A stretch of 6,375 nucleotides of DNA, taken from a bacterium (GTDB lineage: Bacteria > Chloroflexota > Dormibacteria > UBA8260 > Bog-877). Where the stretch lies: contig JAKABA010000222.1 in assembly GCA_021802115.1 (NCBI GenBank), positions 1 to 6,375 on the forward strand, given 5' to 3'. Positions 1 through 5,882 of the stretch are shown piece by piece (position 1 is the first letter of the stretch; every line of letters starts with the position of its first letter). The position numbers and the translations under genes are program-made. Under the pieces are notes generated by a model. It made no database searches, was not told where the DNA came from, and saw only the letters and a list, made by a program, of their open reading frames with translations.

Positions 1-1071
1 CCACGGGATCATGGCTCCCCAGGGGATCAGGAGCCCACCCTGCCAGATCGGCGTGGTGGCGTTGGCCGCGAAGACGTCCTCATAGCTCCAGGCCAGCGAG
101 GAGGGCGTGGAGATCAGCATCCACGCCCCGAAGGAGACCACCGTGCAGACGGCGAGGGCCGGAGAGCGGAAGCCGCTGGCCCTGACCCTCCGCCACAGGT
201 AGAAGATCCCCACGGTGAAGATCGTGCCGAGCAGGAAGACCTGGAACAGGAAGGCGACGCTGAGCCCTCCCAGCATCATGTCGTACCAGGAGGCGTAGGC
301 GTGGAGCTGGATCTCCTTGGCGTACTCCCAGCCGACCAGGGGCTGCGCGATCGTGAACCCGATCGCGTAGATGAGCCCGTAATGACCCATCCAGTCGAGG
401 TAGGGACGCAGGTCCGGTCGGCGCCCGCTGCGGAGCAGAAGCCGGATCCCGGCGGCCATCGCGATGATCGCGCCCGCCCAGGCGATGTTGCCCACCATGC
501 GGTGGATCTCCAGGGGGATCTCGGTCGGGTTCATCATGATGGCGGGCAGGTTGAAGGCGTTGCGCGGGGTCAGCATGTAGGAGGCGACCATGTTGATCAG
601 CAGCATCTGCACCTCGGCGTTGATGAACAGCAGGACTTCGAGCCCCACTCGAAGTCCTCTGACCCGGCCCAGCCGGTCCCATCTCGCATACAGGGGGTAC
701 AGACAGATGATCTCGCCCACAAAGGCGGCGGCCTCCGCCACCAGGGGCCAGAACAGGACCCTTTGGATGTCCACCCAGAAGTGGGACCAGAGCCCCAGGA
801 ACAGGATCATGACGGCGAAGATCGCCAAAGACCCCCCGACCGCGAAGGTGGCGCCGAGGGCGGTTACCAAGCCCTTCGAGAAGCGGTCGTAGCGCTCGCT
901 CTTGCGCTTCCAGCCGATGAAGTCCGACACCGCCAGGATGATGTATCCGCCCTGCTGCCAGGCGGCGAACTGCACGTGGGCCAGCATCAACAGTGCCACC
1001 AGCGCGGTGGCGACCCCGGTCGAGATCGGGACCTGGGTGAGCTGGGGTGTGACGGAGGCTAGCAGTGACAT
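1..1071 (-). CDS. CydA-like cytochrome bd-superfamily membrane subunit (protein A), C-terminus cut by window edge
   Basis: ATG at 1071; 357 codons are read with no stop before position 1. The visible part has about eight hydrophobic segments (near residues 18-45, 66-94, 103-128, 141-167, 188-213, 228-247, 262-293, 303-323). It follows the CydA plan: His32 in helix 1 matches E. coli His19, a WDRLG motif (131-135) follows helix 3, a 'SYMLTP' stretch (164-169) sits where CydA has NS(W/F)MQ.P, and His190 matches haem b558 ligand His186. Glu120 lies 11 residues before Trp131, as Glu107 does in E. coli CydA; Glu113 is one residue off the Glu99 position. No long Q-loop is seen. It starts 1 base after the cytochrome b stop, so it is the operon's fifth gene. 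It is likely a haem-binding partner of the bc module rather than a classical quinol oxidase, because no CydB is present (inference). Family assignment is by eye. Confidence 0.78.
   Translation of the reverse strand, partial: MSLLASVTPQLTQVPISTGVATALVALLMLAHVQFAAWQQGGYIILAVSDFIGWKRKSERYDRFSKGLVTALGATFAVGGSLAIFAVMILFLGLWSHFWVDIQRVLFWPLVAEAAAFVGEIICLYPLYARWDRLGRVRGLRVGLEVLLFINAEVQMLLINMVASYMLTPRNAFNLPAIMMNPTEIPLEIHRMVGNIAWAGAIIAMAAGIRLLLRSGRRPDLRPYLDWMGHYGLIYAIGFTIAQPLVGWEYAKEIQLHAYASWYDMMLGGLSVAFLFQVFLLGTIFTVGIFYLWRRVRASGFRSPALAVCTVVSFGAWMLISTPSSLAWSYEDVFAANATTPIWQGGLLIPWGAMIPW
632..658 (-). repeat. Perfect 11-bp inverted repeat (hairpin) inside the protein A gene
   Basis: On the mRNA strand the arms AGGACTTCGAG and CTCGAAGTCCT pair perfectly around a 5-base loop (TGGGG). 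It covers codons 138-146 of protein A, in the short loop before the fourth membrane segment. The codons there (AGA GGA CTT CGA, then GAA) are A/T-ending, unlike the flanking G/C-ending ones. It is unrelated in sequence to the hairpin in the cytochrome b gene. Confidence 0.7.
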
Positions 1072-1072
1072 A

Positions 1073-2287
1073 TCAGAGGTTGAAGAGTCGGCCCACGGCC
1101 AGCATGGCCTCGAAGATCAAGAACAGCACCGCGAACAGCCCCGGGACCATGACCTCCGGCCTCCGCCAGGGCTGGCGGCCAGGGGTCCGGTCCAGGAAGG
1201 GTACCAGCATCAGCAGGGTGGTCCCCAGCCCGGGGACGATGAAAACCCCGACCGGGATCATCCAGGCCTGAGGGAACTGGACCAGGAGCTGGTCCAGAGG
1301 CAGGAAGAACCACTCCGGGGTGGGCACGTAGTTGAGGGCAGCCGGATTGGCGGCTCGCTCGAGCGGAGCTCCCACCACGATCGCCATCACGAAGATGATC
1401 AGGACCAGGGCGAAGCTGACCACGGCATCCTTGAACACCTGGGACGGGAAGAACTCGTCCAGGTCGACCGGGACCGCGTAGCCGGGATCGCTGGGCAGAG
1501 CCGGGTAGGGTGCCTCCGCGGCCGCCATCCGGCGGGCCCGCTCGGCCTCGGTCTCCTCCTCCACCCCCTCGTAGTTCACCCAGGAGCCGTGCTCCCCATG
1601 GCGGCGCAGCAGGACCAGATGCAGCCCGATCAGAGGCACCAGCAGCGCGGGCAGCAGCCAGATGTGGATGGCGAAGAAACGGGTCAGGGTGGCCGGACCC
1701 ATCTGGGGGCCGCCCCGCAGGATCTCCTCCAGCTGGGTGCCGAAGAGCGGGAAGTAGCTGATGATGTGGGTCACCACGGTCGCCGTCCAGTAGGCCGCCT
1801 GGTCCCAGGGGAGCATGGAGCCGGTGATCCCCAGACCGAGGACCAAAAGGAAGAGCACCACCCCGACGATCCAGTTGAGCTCCCGGGGCTTCTTGTAGGA
1901 GCCGCTGACAAACGTGCGCAGCATGTGCAGCCCGATCACGATGAAGAGGATGTAGGCGCCCCAGAGGTGCATCCCCCTGACGATGGCGGCGAACTCGTCG
2001 TGGTGCTCGATGAAGTTGAGGCTCTCCCAGGCCTCAGTGGTCGAGGGCACGTAGGTCCACAGCAGGAACATGCCGGTCACGATCTGCAGGATGATCACGA
2101 TCAGGGTGGCGGAGCCCAGGGAGTACGCCCAGGCGCCTCTACGAGGCACCGCCTCGTAGAGCAGCTGATGCATGAGGTCGGTGACCCCCAGGCGCTCGTC
2201 CACCCAGCGGTAGGTGGTCGCCATCAGCCCGGAGACCGGACGGGTCAGCTTGGCCGCGATCGGGCTGCGCTCCAAACCCTGGGCCAC
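1073..2287 (-). CDS. qcrB: Fused cytochrome b (b6-type) of a quinol:acceptor oxidoreductase, 404 aa
   Basis: Membrane core of a bc-type complex that oxidises quinol and passes electrons to the Rieske cluster and b haems. The GTG at 2287 is chosen: it lies 1 base past the Rieske stop, with GAGGG about 8 bases upstream. An ATG at 2224 is a weaker alternative. His107/His121 (13 residues between) and His208/His223 (14 between) are the bis-His haem ligands; this 13/14 spacing is the cytochrome b6/Bacillus pattern, whereas bc1 uses 13/13. A conserved KKPREL block (132-137) follows helix B. The Qo motif is PEWF (324-327) instead of PEWY. The chain joins b6-like and subunit IV-like halves through a charged linker (about 230-280). 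Ser56 sits where b6 and Bacillus have the cysteine that binds the extra c-type haem, so that haem is probably absent. The C-terminal helices end at residue 404. Confidence 0.95.
   Translation of the reverse strand: MAQGLERSPIAAKLTRPVSGLMATTYRWVDERLGVTDLMHQLLYEAVPRRGAWAYSLGSATLIVIILQIVTGMFLLWTYVPSTTEAWESLNFIEHHDEFAAIVRGMHLWGAYILFIVIGLHMLRTFVSGSYKKPRELNWIVGVVLFLLVLGLGITGSMLPWDQAAYWTATVVTHIISYFPLFGTQLEEILRGGPQMGPATLTRFFAIHIWLLPALLVPLIGLHLVLLRRHGEHGSWVNYEGVEEETEAERARRMAAAEAPYPALPSDPGYAVPVDLDEFFPSQVFKDAVVSFALVLIIFVMAIVVGAPLERAANPAALNYVPTPEWFFLPLDQLLVQFPQAWMIPVGVFIVPGLGTTLLMLVPFLDRTPGRQPWRRPEVMVPGLFAVLFLIFEAMLAVGRLFNL
2137..2161 (-). repeat. Perfect 11-bp inverted repeat (hairpin) inside the cytochrome b gene
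   Basis: On the mRNA strand the arms CTCTACGAGGC and GCCTCGTAGAG are exact complements around a 3-base loop (GGT). The element covers codons 43-50 of cytochrome b, just before its first membrane helix. It includes the codon pair CGT-AGA for Arg49-Arg50, unusual among the G/C-ending codons around it. A function such as RNA processing, translational pausing or subunit stoichiometry is inference only. Confidence 0.7.
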
Positions 2288-2288
2288 C

Positions 2289-2810
2289 TCACTGGCCCTC
2301 GGTGAGGACGTTGCGGATATATAGGGTGGTGCCCACCAGCTTGTGCTGGTAGCGGAACAGGGGCTTGGGTGGCGGGCCGGCGATGTTGGTCCCGTCCATG
2401 CTGTACTCGCCGCCATGGCAGGGGCAGAAGAAGACGTTGAGGTTGATGTCCCAGTGCACGTCGCACTGCATGTGGGTGCAGACGTTGGAGAGGGTGATCA
2501 GCTGCACCTGGTTGGCGAGGTTGACCTTCACCACGTAGACGGTGCGCGGCACCGGCGGCACCTGCCAGGCGTCCCCTCCCTGGTTCAGCATGACCACGTA
2601 GGCGGTGGGGACCCCCACCGGCACGTGCTGGATGTCAGCCACCAGGACCCAGGGCTGTTTGAACTTGTAGAAGGCGGGGCTCAGGATCGACCCCACAATC
2701 GGCGCCCCGATCAGCAGTCCCGTCCCCGCCCCGGCCACGTTGATCCCCAGGATCATGAACTTACGGCGGGACATCCGCCGCTTGGAGATCGGCGGCCGCT
2801 CGTCAGCCAT
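2289..2810 (-). CDS. qcrA: Rieske [2Fe-2S] iron-sulfur protein, 173 aa
   Basis: High-potential iron-sulfur subunit that takes an electron from quinol at the cytochrome b Qo site. The N-terminus has a twin-arginine-like RRKF (15-18) followed by one hydrophobic anchor (about 19-43), consistent with Tat export and a retained membrane anchor. The soluble domain carries CTHMQC (111-116) and CPCHGG (129-134). Cys111, His113, Cys129 and His132 are the expected cluster ligands, and Cys116/Cys131 the expected disulfide pair. A conserved Gly-Pro-rich loop (GPPPKPL) follows. CTHMQC replaces the usual CTHLGC. One anchor instead of three argues against the typical actinobacterial QcrA. ATG at 2810 overlaps the end of the upstream small gene by 8 bases, with GGGA just upstream; the stop lies 1 base before the cytochrome b start. 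Confidence 0.96.
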   Translation of the reverse strand: MADERPPISKRRMSRRKFMILGINVAGAGTGLLIGAPIVGSILSPAFYKFKQPWVLVADIQHVPVGVPTAYVVMLNQGGDAWQVPPVPRTVYVVKVNLANQVQLITLSNVCTHMQCDVHWDINLNVFFCPCHGGEYSMDGTNIAGPPPKPLFRYQHKLVGTTLYIRNVLTEGQ

Positions 2811-3036
2811 TTCCCTGCACCACGATCAGGATGAGCAGCGACAGACACAGCCCCAGCAGGAAAATCATGGTGAACGCGCCGGCGCCTATGGTGAGCCAGG
2901 CCGACATCGGGTCCCCGGCGGTGAAGAGCTGCCGGACGCGCCGCATCGCCATCGTGAACCCGACGATGGTGATCGCGAAGAACCCGGTGATGACGATGCC
3001 GAGATACCAGGCCGACTCGAAGTACTGGTAGCTCAC
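2803..3036 (-). CDS. Small two-helix membrane protein, unknown accessory subunit, 77 aa
   Basis: I do not recognise this protein. It starts with GTG at 3036, overlapping the stop of protein B by 4 bases (GTGA), with a G-rich stretch about 7 bases upstream. It ends 8 bases inside the Rieske gene. Two hydrophobic segments (about 10-30 and 47-71) flank a basic, polar loop containing 'MRRVRQLF'. By the positive-inside rule the loop probably faces the cytoplasm, with both ends outside. No Cys is positioned for a metal site, and no His is present, so it probably binds no haem by His. Its place between protein B and the Rieske gene, with overlaps on both sides, argues for a structural or assembly subunit of the complex, comparable in size to small accessory subunits such as CydX or PetG but not demonstrably homologous. 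The overlaps and clean hydropathy make it a credible real gene. Confidence 0.85.
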   Translation of the reverse strand: MSYQYFESAWYLGIVITGFFAITIVGFTMAMRRVRQLFTAGDPMSAWLTIGAGAFTMIFLLGLCLSLLILIVVQGNG

Positions 3037-4307
3037 GGCAGCACCCCCGGGGGGGCGTCGAAATTCTGCGCCGACTGATGCAGGCTGAGCAGGCAGGCGC
3101 TCTGGCCGGTGGTCGGGTCGATGCCGCAGGGAAGCTTCGAGTTCTCCTTGATCACCCCCATGTAGATGGAGAGGATGGCGGCGGCCAGGCCGACCACCAC
3201 GATCCCGCGGCTGGCGGCGGGGCTGATGCGCAAGGTGAGCCCCCCGGCCTGGCGCAGGGAGCGGAGGTAGAGCACCAGGTTCGCGGCCGTCGCCAGAAAC
3301 GCGATCAGGAGGGCCACGTAGCGGAGCAGAACCACCTGTTCAGGGATCACGGACGCGGGCAGAGCGGTCCCGGCCATCCCCAGCAGGGCGACCACGGTGA
3401 GGGTGGCCGCCGGACCGCCCTCGGCGACCTCCTGGTTGTGGCGCCAGAAGACCCAGTTGGCTCCCAGCACCACGATCGCCAGCAGCACCACCTGCCCCAC
3501 GAACATCGACCCCGACCCGAAGATGAAGAGGTTGTCGAAGGTGCCGGGGGCTGTGGCCTTGATCGTTCCCGCCAGCAAAAAACCGGTGACCGGTTGGGCG
3601 AGCAGGAAGGTCGACCCAATCCCGAAGTTCACGCGGGCTGCCCAGCGCTGGTAGACGGCCTCGGCCTCGGTCCTGGCCCGGCGCCCCCGCCACACCGCCA
3701 CCGCCGCCAGGAACAGCGCCGCCCAGGAGAGGGTAGCCCCCGCGTAGTGGAAGAGGAGCGGCCAGTAGCTGGGAGAGAACATGGAGTGAGCCGCGCTGAT
3801 GGCTGTCCCCGGGGTCAGGGCGTAGCTGTCCAGCTGCACGATCATGAACAGGAAGAGGAACTGAATGGCGGCGAACACGAAGCCCACCGCCAGGTGCAGC
3901 CGCGGCCCCATCTTGTCCCAGCGGTAGATGTAGACCAGCAGGAGCGGGATGCCCACGAAGAAGCTGGCGAAAGCGATGGTGAGGGGCAGCAGCAGCAGGT
4001 TCAGCAGGGTACCGATCAGGCGCCCGTAGAGCCCCGTCAGCAGGACCACCGCGAAGACGGCCCAGGTCGCCCCGAAGCTGTAGAGGTAGAGGATCGAGTG
4101 AGCCAGGGTCTTCGCGTAGCGGAGGCAGCGCTCATCCCCGCCCCGGCGGCGGCCGGCCAGCTCCATGAAGGGGGTGATCCCCGAGGATCCCAGGATGAAG
4201 CCGACGATCACGATGTGGATCAGGAATACGGCCCCGATCGCGATCTCGGCCCCGAGGGTGCCGAAGGGCAGTCGTGGTTGCGGCACAGGAAACGCTGACA
4301 ACAGCAC
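3033..4307 (-). CDS. CydA-like cytochrome bd-superfamily membrane subunit (protein B), 424 aa
   Basis: First gene of the operon, with about ten hydrophobic helices. Its order of landmarks is that of CydA: His31 in helix 1 (E. coli His19 position), RWDKMG (129-134) after helix 3, a 'DSYALTPG' stretch (160-167), His187 (E. coli His186 position), and a C-terminal MGVIKEN motif whose Glu388 matches the haem b595 ligand Glu445. The helix-3 glutamates corresponding to Glu99/Glu107 are absent: Gly119 and hydrophobic residues occupy the region before Trp130. The C-terminal tail has two Cys (394, 405) that could form a disulfide. There is no CXXCH. I chose GTG at 4307 because GGTGG lies just upstream and the first helix follows soon after. 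In-frame GTG at 4337 and TTG at 4346 are alternatives and would add 10 or 13 residues. The role is inferred as a haem-bearing or structural partner of the bc module. Confidence 0.82.
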   Translation of the reverse strand: MLLSAFPVPQPRLPFGTLGAEIAIGAVFLIHIVIVGFILGSSGITPFMELAGRRRGGDERCLRYAKTLAHSILYLYSFGATWAVFAVVLLTGLYGRLIGTLLNLLLLPLTIAFASFFVGIPLLLVYIYRWDKMGPRLHLAVGFVFAAIQFLFLFMIVQLDSYALTPGTAISAAHSMFSPSYWPLLFHYAGATLSWAALFLAAVAVWRGRRARTEAEAVYQRWAARVNFGIGSTFLLAQPVTGFLLAGTIKATAPGTFDNLFIFGSGSMFVGQVVLLAIVVLGANWVFWRHNQEVAEGGPAATLTVVALLGMAGTALPASVIPEQVVLLRYVALLIAFLATAANLVLYLRSLRQAGGLTLRISPAASRGIVVVGLAAAILSIYMGVIKENSKLPCGIDPTTGQSACLLSLHQSAQNFDAPPGVLP

Positions 4308-4375
4308 TGTGCCACCATGCTGACGGGATGAGGCCACCTCTGGCAACTTCCCATCGTGGTCAACTGCGTCCGGAC

Positions 4376-4381
4376 GATAAT
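4376..4381 (+). promoter_or_regulatory. Possible -10 element (GATAAT) for holA, suggesting a leaderless start
   Basis: GATAAT differs from TATAAT at one base, and the GTG at 4388 begins 6 bases after it, the spacing expected if transcription starts at the first base of the start codon. No convincing -35 and no Shine-Dalgarno sequence precede the GTG. The overlapping minus-strand hexamer TATCGT (4374-4379) could serve the divergent respiratory operon. Both are pattern matches only. Confidence 0.3.
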
Positions 4382-4387
4382 CGGCTG

Positions 4388-5404
4388 GTGCCAGAGCCCC
4401 TGACCCTAGTTCACGGCAGCGACTCGTACCTGGTCACGGCCGCCGCCCGGGAACTCCGCGACCGGCTCTCCGAGGACCTCGTCTCGGAGCTCGGGTTGGA
4501 GGAATTCCAGTCCTCGTCGGATCTGAATGAGATAGAGCGCAGCCTGGCCACTCCTCCCTTTCTCGCCTTGCGGCGGGTGGTGATGATCTGGGACCCGCCC
4601 CAGATCGTCGCTCCCAAGCGACCCGGGTCGGCGCCGACGCCCGGGTCCAAGCGCAAGCGCGAGAGCCAGGACTCCAGGCTGGCGGACCTGCTCAGGGTGC
4701 TGGCGGCTCGGGCCGAGACCACCGCCGTCTGCGTGGTGGTCCGGCAACCGCTGCCGGCCACCTCGGCCGCGGTCAGGGGGGTCCAGCGCCTGGGAGGAGA
4801 GGTCCGGCTCGTGGCCGCTCCCAAGGGGCAGGACGTGCCCCGGCACGTCGAGGCCCGAGCCCGCGAGCGTGGCCTCAGGCTGCCCCCCGCGGCCGTCCAC
4901 CTGCTCACCGACATCGCCAACCAGGACATGGGGTGGTTGGAGATGGAGCTGGACAAGCTCTCCCTCTACGCGGCTGACGGTCGCCCGATCACGGCTCAGG
5001 TCGCCCGGCTGCTGGTGCCGGCCGCGCCCCCTCAGGAGCTCTACCGGCTGACCGACGCCATCTTCAGTGAACCCGCCAGCGTGGGACGGCGGATGGAGGC
5101 GCTCTGGAGCCGTCCCGAGATTCAGCCCCAGTTGGTGGTGGGCGCGCTGGCGAGGGTCCTGCGCGACCTGATCTCCTTCTCGGACCCCGGCGATCGCAGC
5201 GCCTGGGACGCCGCCCCGAGCTGGCGGGCCCGCAAGCTGTCCGCGCAGAGCGCTCGGGCCGGGGCGAGCCGCCTGCACCGCTGGTTGGTGGATCTGGCAG
5301 AGCTGGACTGGCTCACCCGCACCGGCCAGGTGGACGGACGCGACGGCCTGGACCTGCTGGTGGCCCGGATGGCCCTCGAGCTCCGGGCGGAAGGAACCGG
5401 CTGA
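4388..5404 (+). CDS. holA: DNA polymerase III subunit delta, 338 aa
   Basis: Clamp-loader subunit that opens the beta sliding clamp so it can be placed on DNA. The N-terminus LTLVHGSDSYLV (5-16) is the family opening block; 'PFLALRRVVMIWDPP' is the equivalent of the domain I strand before the basic linker. 'DMGWLEMELDKLSLYA' matches the G.dl..l..EleKL..Ya motif of domain II, and 'LYRLTDAIFS' plus the C-terminal 'LDWLTRTGQVDGRDGLDLL' match the collar domain. A Lys/Arg/Pro-rich insert (about 78-94) is an exposed loop. GTG at 4388 gives 338 residues, close to the E. coli length of 343, and places the conserved block at the N-terminus. ATG at 4328 and an earlier ATG at 4274 are in frame but would add non-conserved residues and crowd or overlap the divergent gene. 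It is convergent with rpsT, 6 bases from stop to stop; holA beside rpsT is a common bacterial arrangement. Confidence 0.93.
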   Translation: MPEPLTLVHGSDSYLVTAAARELRDRLSEDLVSELGLEEFQSSSDLNEIERSLATPPFLALRRVVMIWDPPQIVAPKRPGSAPTPGSKRKRESQDSRLADLLRVLAARAETTAVCVVVRQPLPATSAAVRGVQRLGGEVRLVAAPKGQDVPRHVEARARERGLRLPPAAVHLLTDIANQDMGWLEMELDKLSLYAADGRPITAQVARLLVPAAPPQELYRLTDAIFSEPASVGRRMEALWSRPEIQPQLVVGALARVLRDLISFSDPGDRSAWDAAPSWRARKLSAQSARAGASRLHRWLVDLAELDWLTRTGQVDGRDGLDLLVARMALELRAEGTG

Positions 5405-5412
5405 GCCCGGTT
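5395..5412. terminator. Small inverted repeat across the holA/rpsT convergent stops
   Basis: AACCGG (5395-5400) and CCGGTT (5407-5412) are exact complements around a 6-base loop that contains the holA TGA; the right arm reaches into the rpsT TAA. The position between convergent genes suggests a shared bidirectional terminator. The stem is short and neither side has a T-run, so this is a weak call. Confidence 0.3.
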
Positions 5413-5848
5413 AGCCCCGTTCTTGGCCGCTGGAGCCGGTGGTGCGCCTGGTCCGCGCCGCCGTCCGCTCGGTCTTGGTGCGGCTCTTGGCGGGCGCCGC
5501 CTTCTTGGTCCCCGCCGCCGACTTGGGGGCTCTTGTTGCCACCTTGCGCTTCGGCGCCGCCTCCGCCGGGGGAGCCGCCTGTTCGGCGCTGGCCCTGGCT
5601 GCCAGCTTCATCAGCCGCGACTTGCGCCGACTGGCGTTGCGCTTGTGCAGCACCCCGTGCTCGGCGGCCTTGTCGAGCGCCGAGGTCGCCACCCGGACCA
5701 TCTCCTCGGTTCCCTCGGGCGCTAGCTGCAGCACCGAACGACGGGCCTTGGCGACCGCGGTGCGCACCGCTGAGCGCACGCTCCGGTTCTGCTCGTGCTT
5801 GCGCCGAGCTGAGCGAATGCGCTTGCGCGCAGAACTGCTGTTGGCCAA
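5411..5848 (-). CDS. rpsT: 30S ribosomal protein S20 with a long basic C-terminal tail, 145 aa
   Basis: Primary 16S rRNA-binding protein of the small subunit. The N-terminus (M)ANSSSARKRIRSARRKHEQN and the late core 'HKRNASRRKSRLMKL' (68-82) are diagnostic for S20. The start is TTG at 5848: it gives the conserved MANS-type beginning and has GAGGAG 3 bases upstream. An in-frame ATG at 5905 would add 19 residues not seen in the family. S20 is normally about 85-90 residues; here residues 86-145 form an extra low-complexity tail of Ala, Lys, Arg, Thr and Pro, resembling tails of histone H1-like or actinobacterial HU proteins. The tail may bind rRNA or DNA (inference). E. coli rpsT also starts with UUG, which is tied to its autoregulation (established); the same choice here may be meaningful. 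Confidence 0.95.
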   Translation of the reverse strand: MANSSSARKRIRSARRKHEQNRSVRSAVRTAVAKARRSVLQLAPEGTEEMVRVATSALDKAAEHGVLHKRNASRRKSRLMKLAARASAEQAAPPAEAAPKRKVATRAPKSAAGTKKAAPAKSRTKTERTAARTRRTTGSSGQERG

Positions 5849-5851
5849 TTT

Positions 5852-5857
5852 CTCCTC
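5852..5857 (-). promoter_or_regulatory. rpsT: Shine-Dalgarno for rpsT (decides the TTG start)
   Basis: GAGGAG on the minus strand, separated by AAA from the TTG at 5848. The 3-base spacing is shorter than the usual 5-9, but the match is the best in the leader and supports TTG over the upstream in-frame ATG at 5905. Confidence 0.65.
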
Positions 5858-5867
5858 GCCTAGGGCT

Positions 5868-5882
5868 GGCGCCCAAGGCGCC
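5868..5882 (-). promoter_or_regulatory. Hairpin in the rpsT mRNA leader
   Basis: GGCGCC-TTG-GGCGCC on the transcript strand is a perfect 6-bp all-GC stem with a 3-base loop, ending about 20 bases before the TTG. Its place between the inferred transcription start and the Shine-Dalgarno makes it a candidate element for S20 autogenous control. Function is inferred. Confidence 0.4.

Noticed and set aside
346..367. 8-bp inverted repeat in protein A
   Set aside because: CGCGATCG/CGATCGCG arises from two near-identical Ile-Ala codon pairs in common codons, and stems of this length are expected by chance about once in the window.
1277..1297. 9-bp inverted repeat with a 3-base loop in cytochrome b
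   Set aside because: CTGGACCAG/CTGGTCCAG encodes LDQ-L-LVQ with ordinary codons beside the PEWF motif; chance and protein constraint explain it better than the two 11-bp stems.
301..2305. Long plus-strand open frames opposite protein A and cytochrome b
   Set aside because: Their translations are rich in His, Gln, Gly, Asp and Arg with no recognisable domain, as expected for antisense frames of GC-rich membrane-protein genes whose minus-strand products are clear.
3078..4298. 406-codon plus-strand open frame opposite protein B
   Set aside because: Low-complexity His/Gln/Glu/Gly composition and full overlap with a membrane protein carrying family motifs; it is an antisense shadow.
4832..4849. 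Inverted repeat GACGTGCC/GGCACGTC inside holA
   Set aside because: Its centre leaves too small a loop for the full stem, codons are normal, and the length is within chance expectation.
4406..5278. 290-codon minus-strand open frame opposite holA
   Set aside because: No domain, and the composition is typical of an antisense frame; the plus strand shows consistent delta-subunit motifs.
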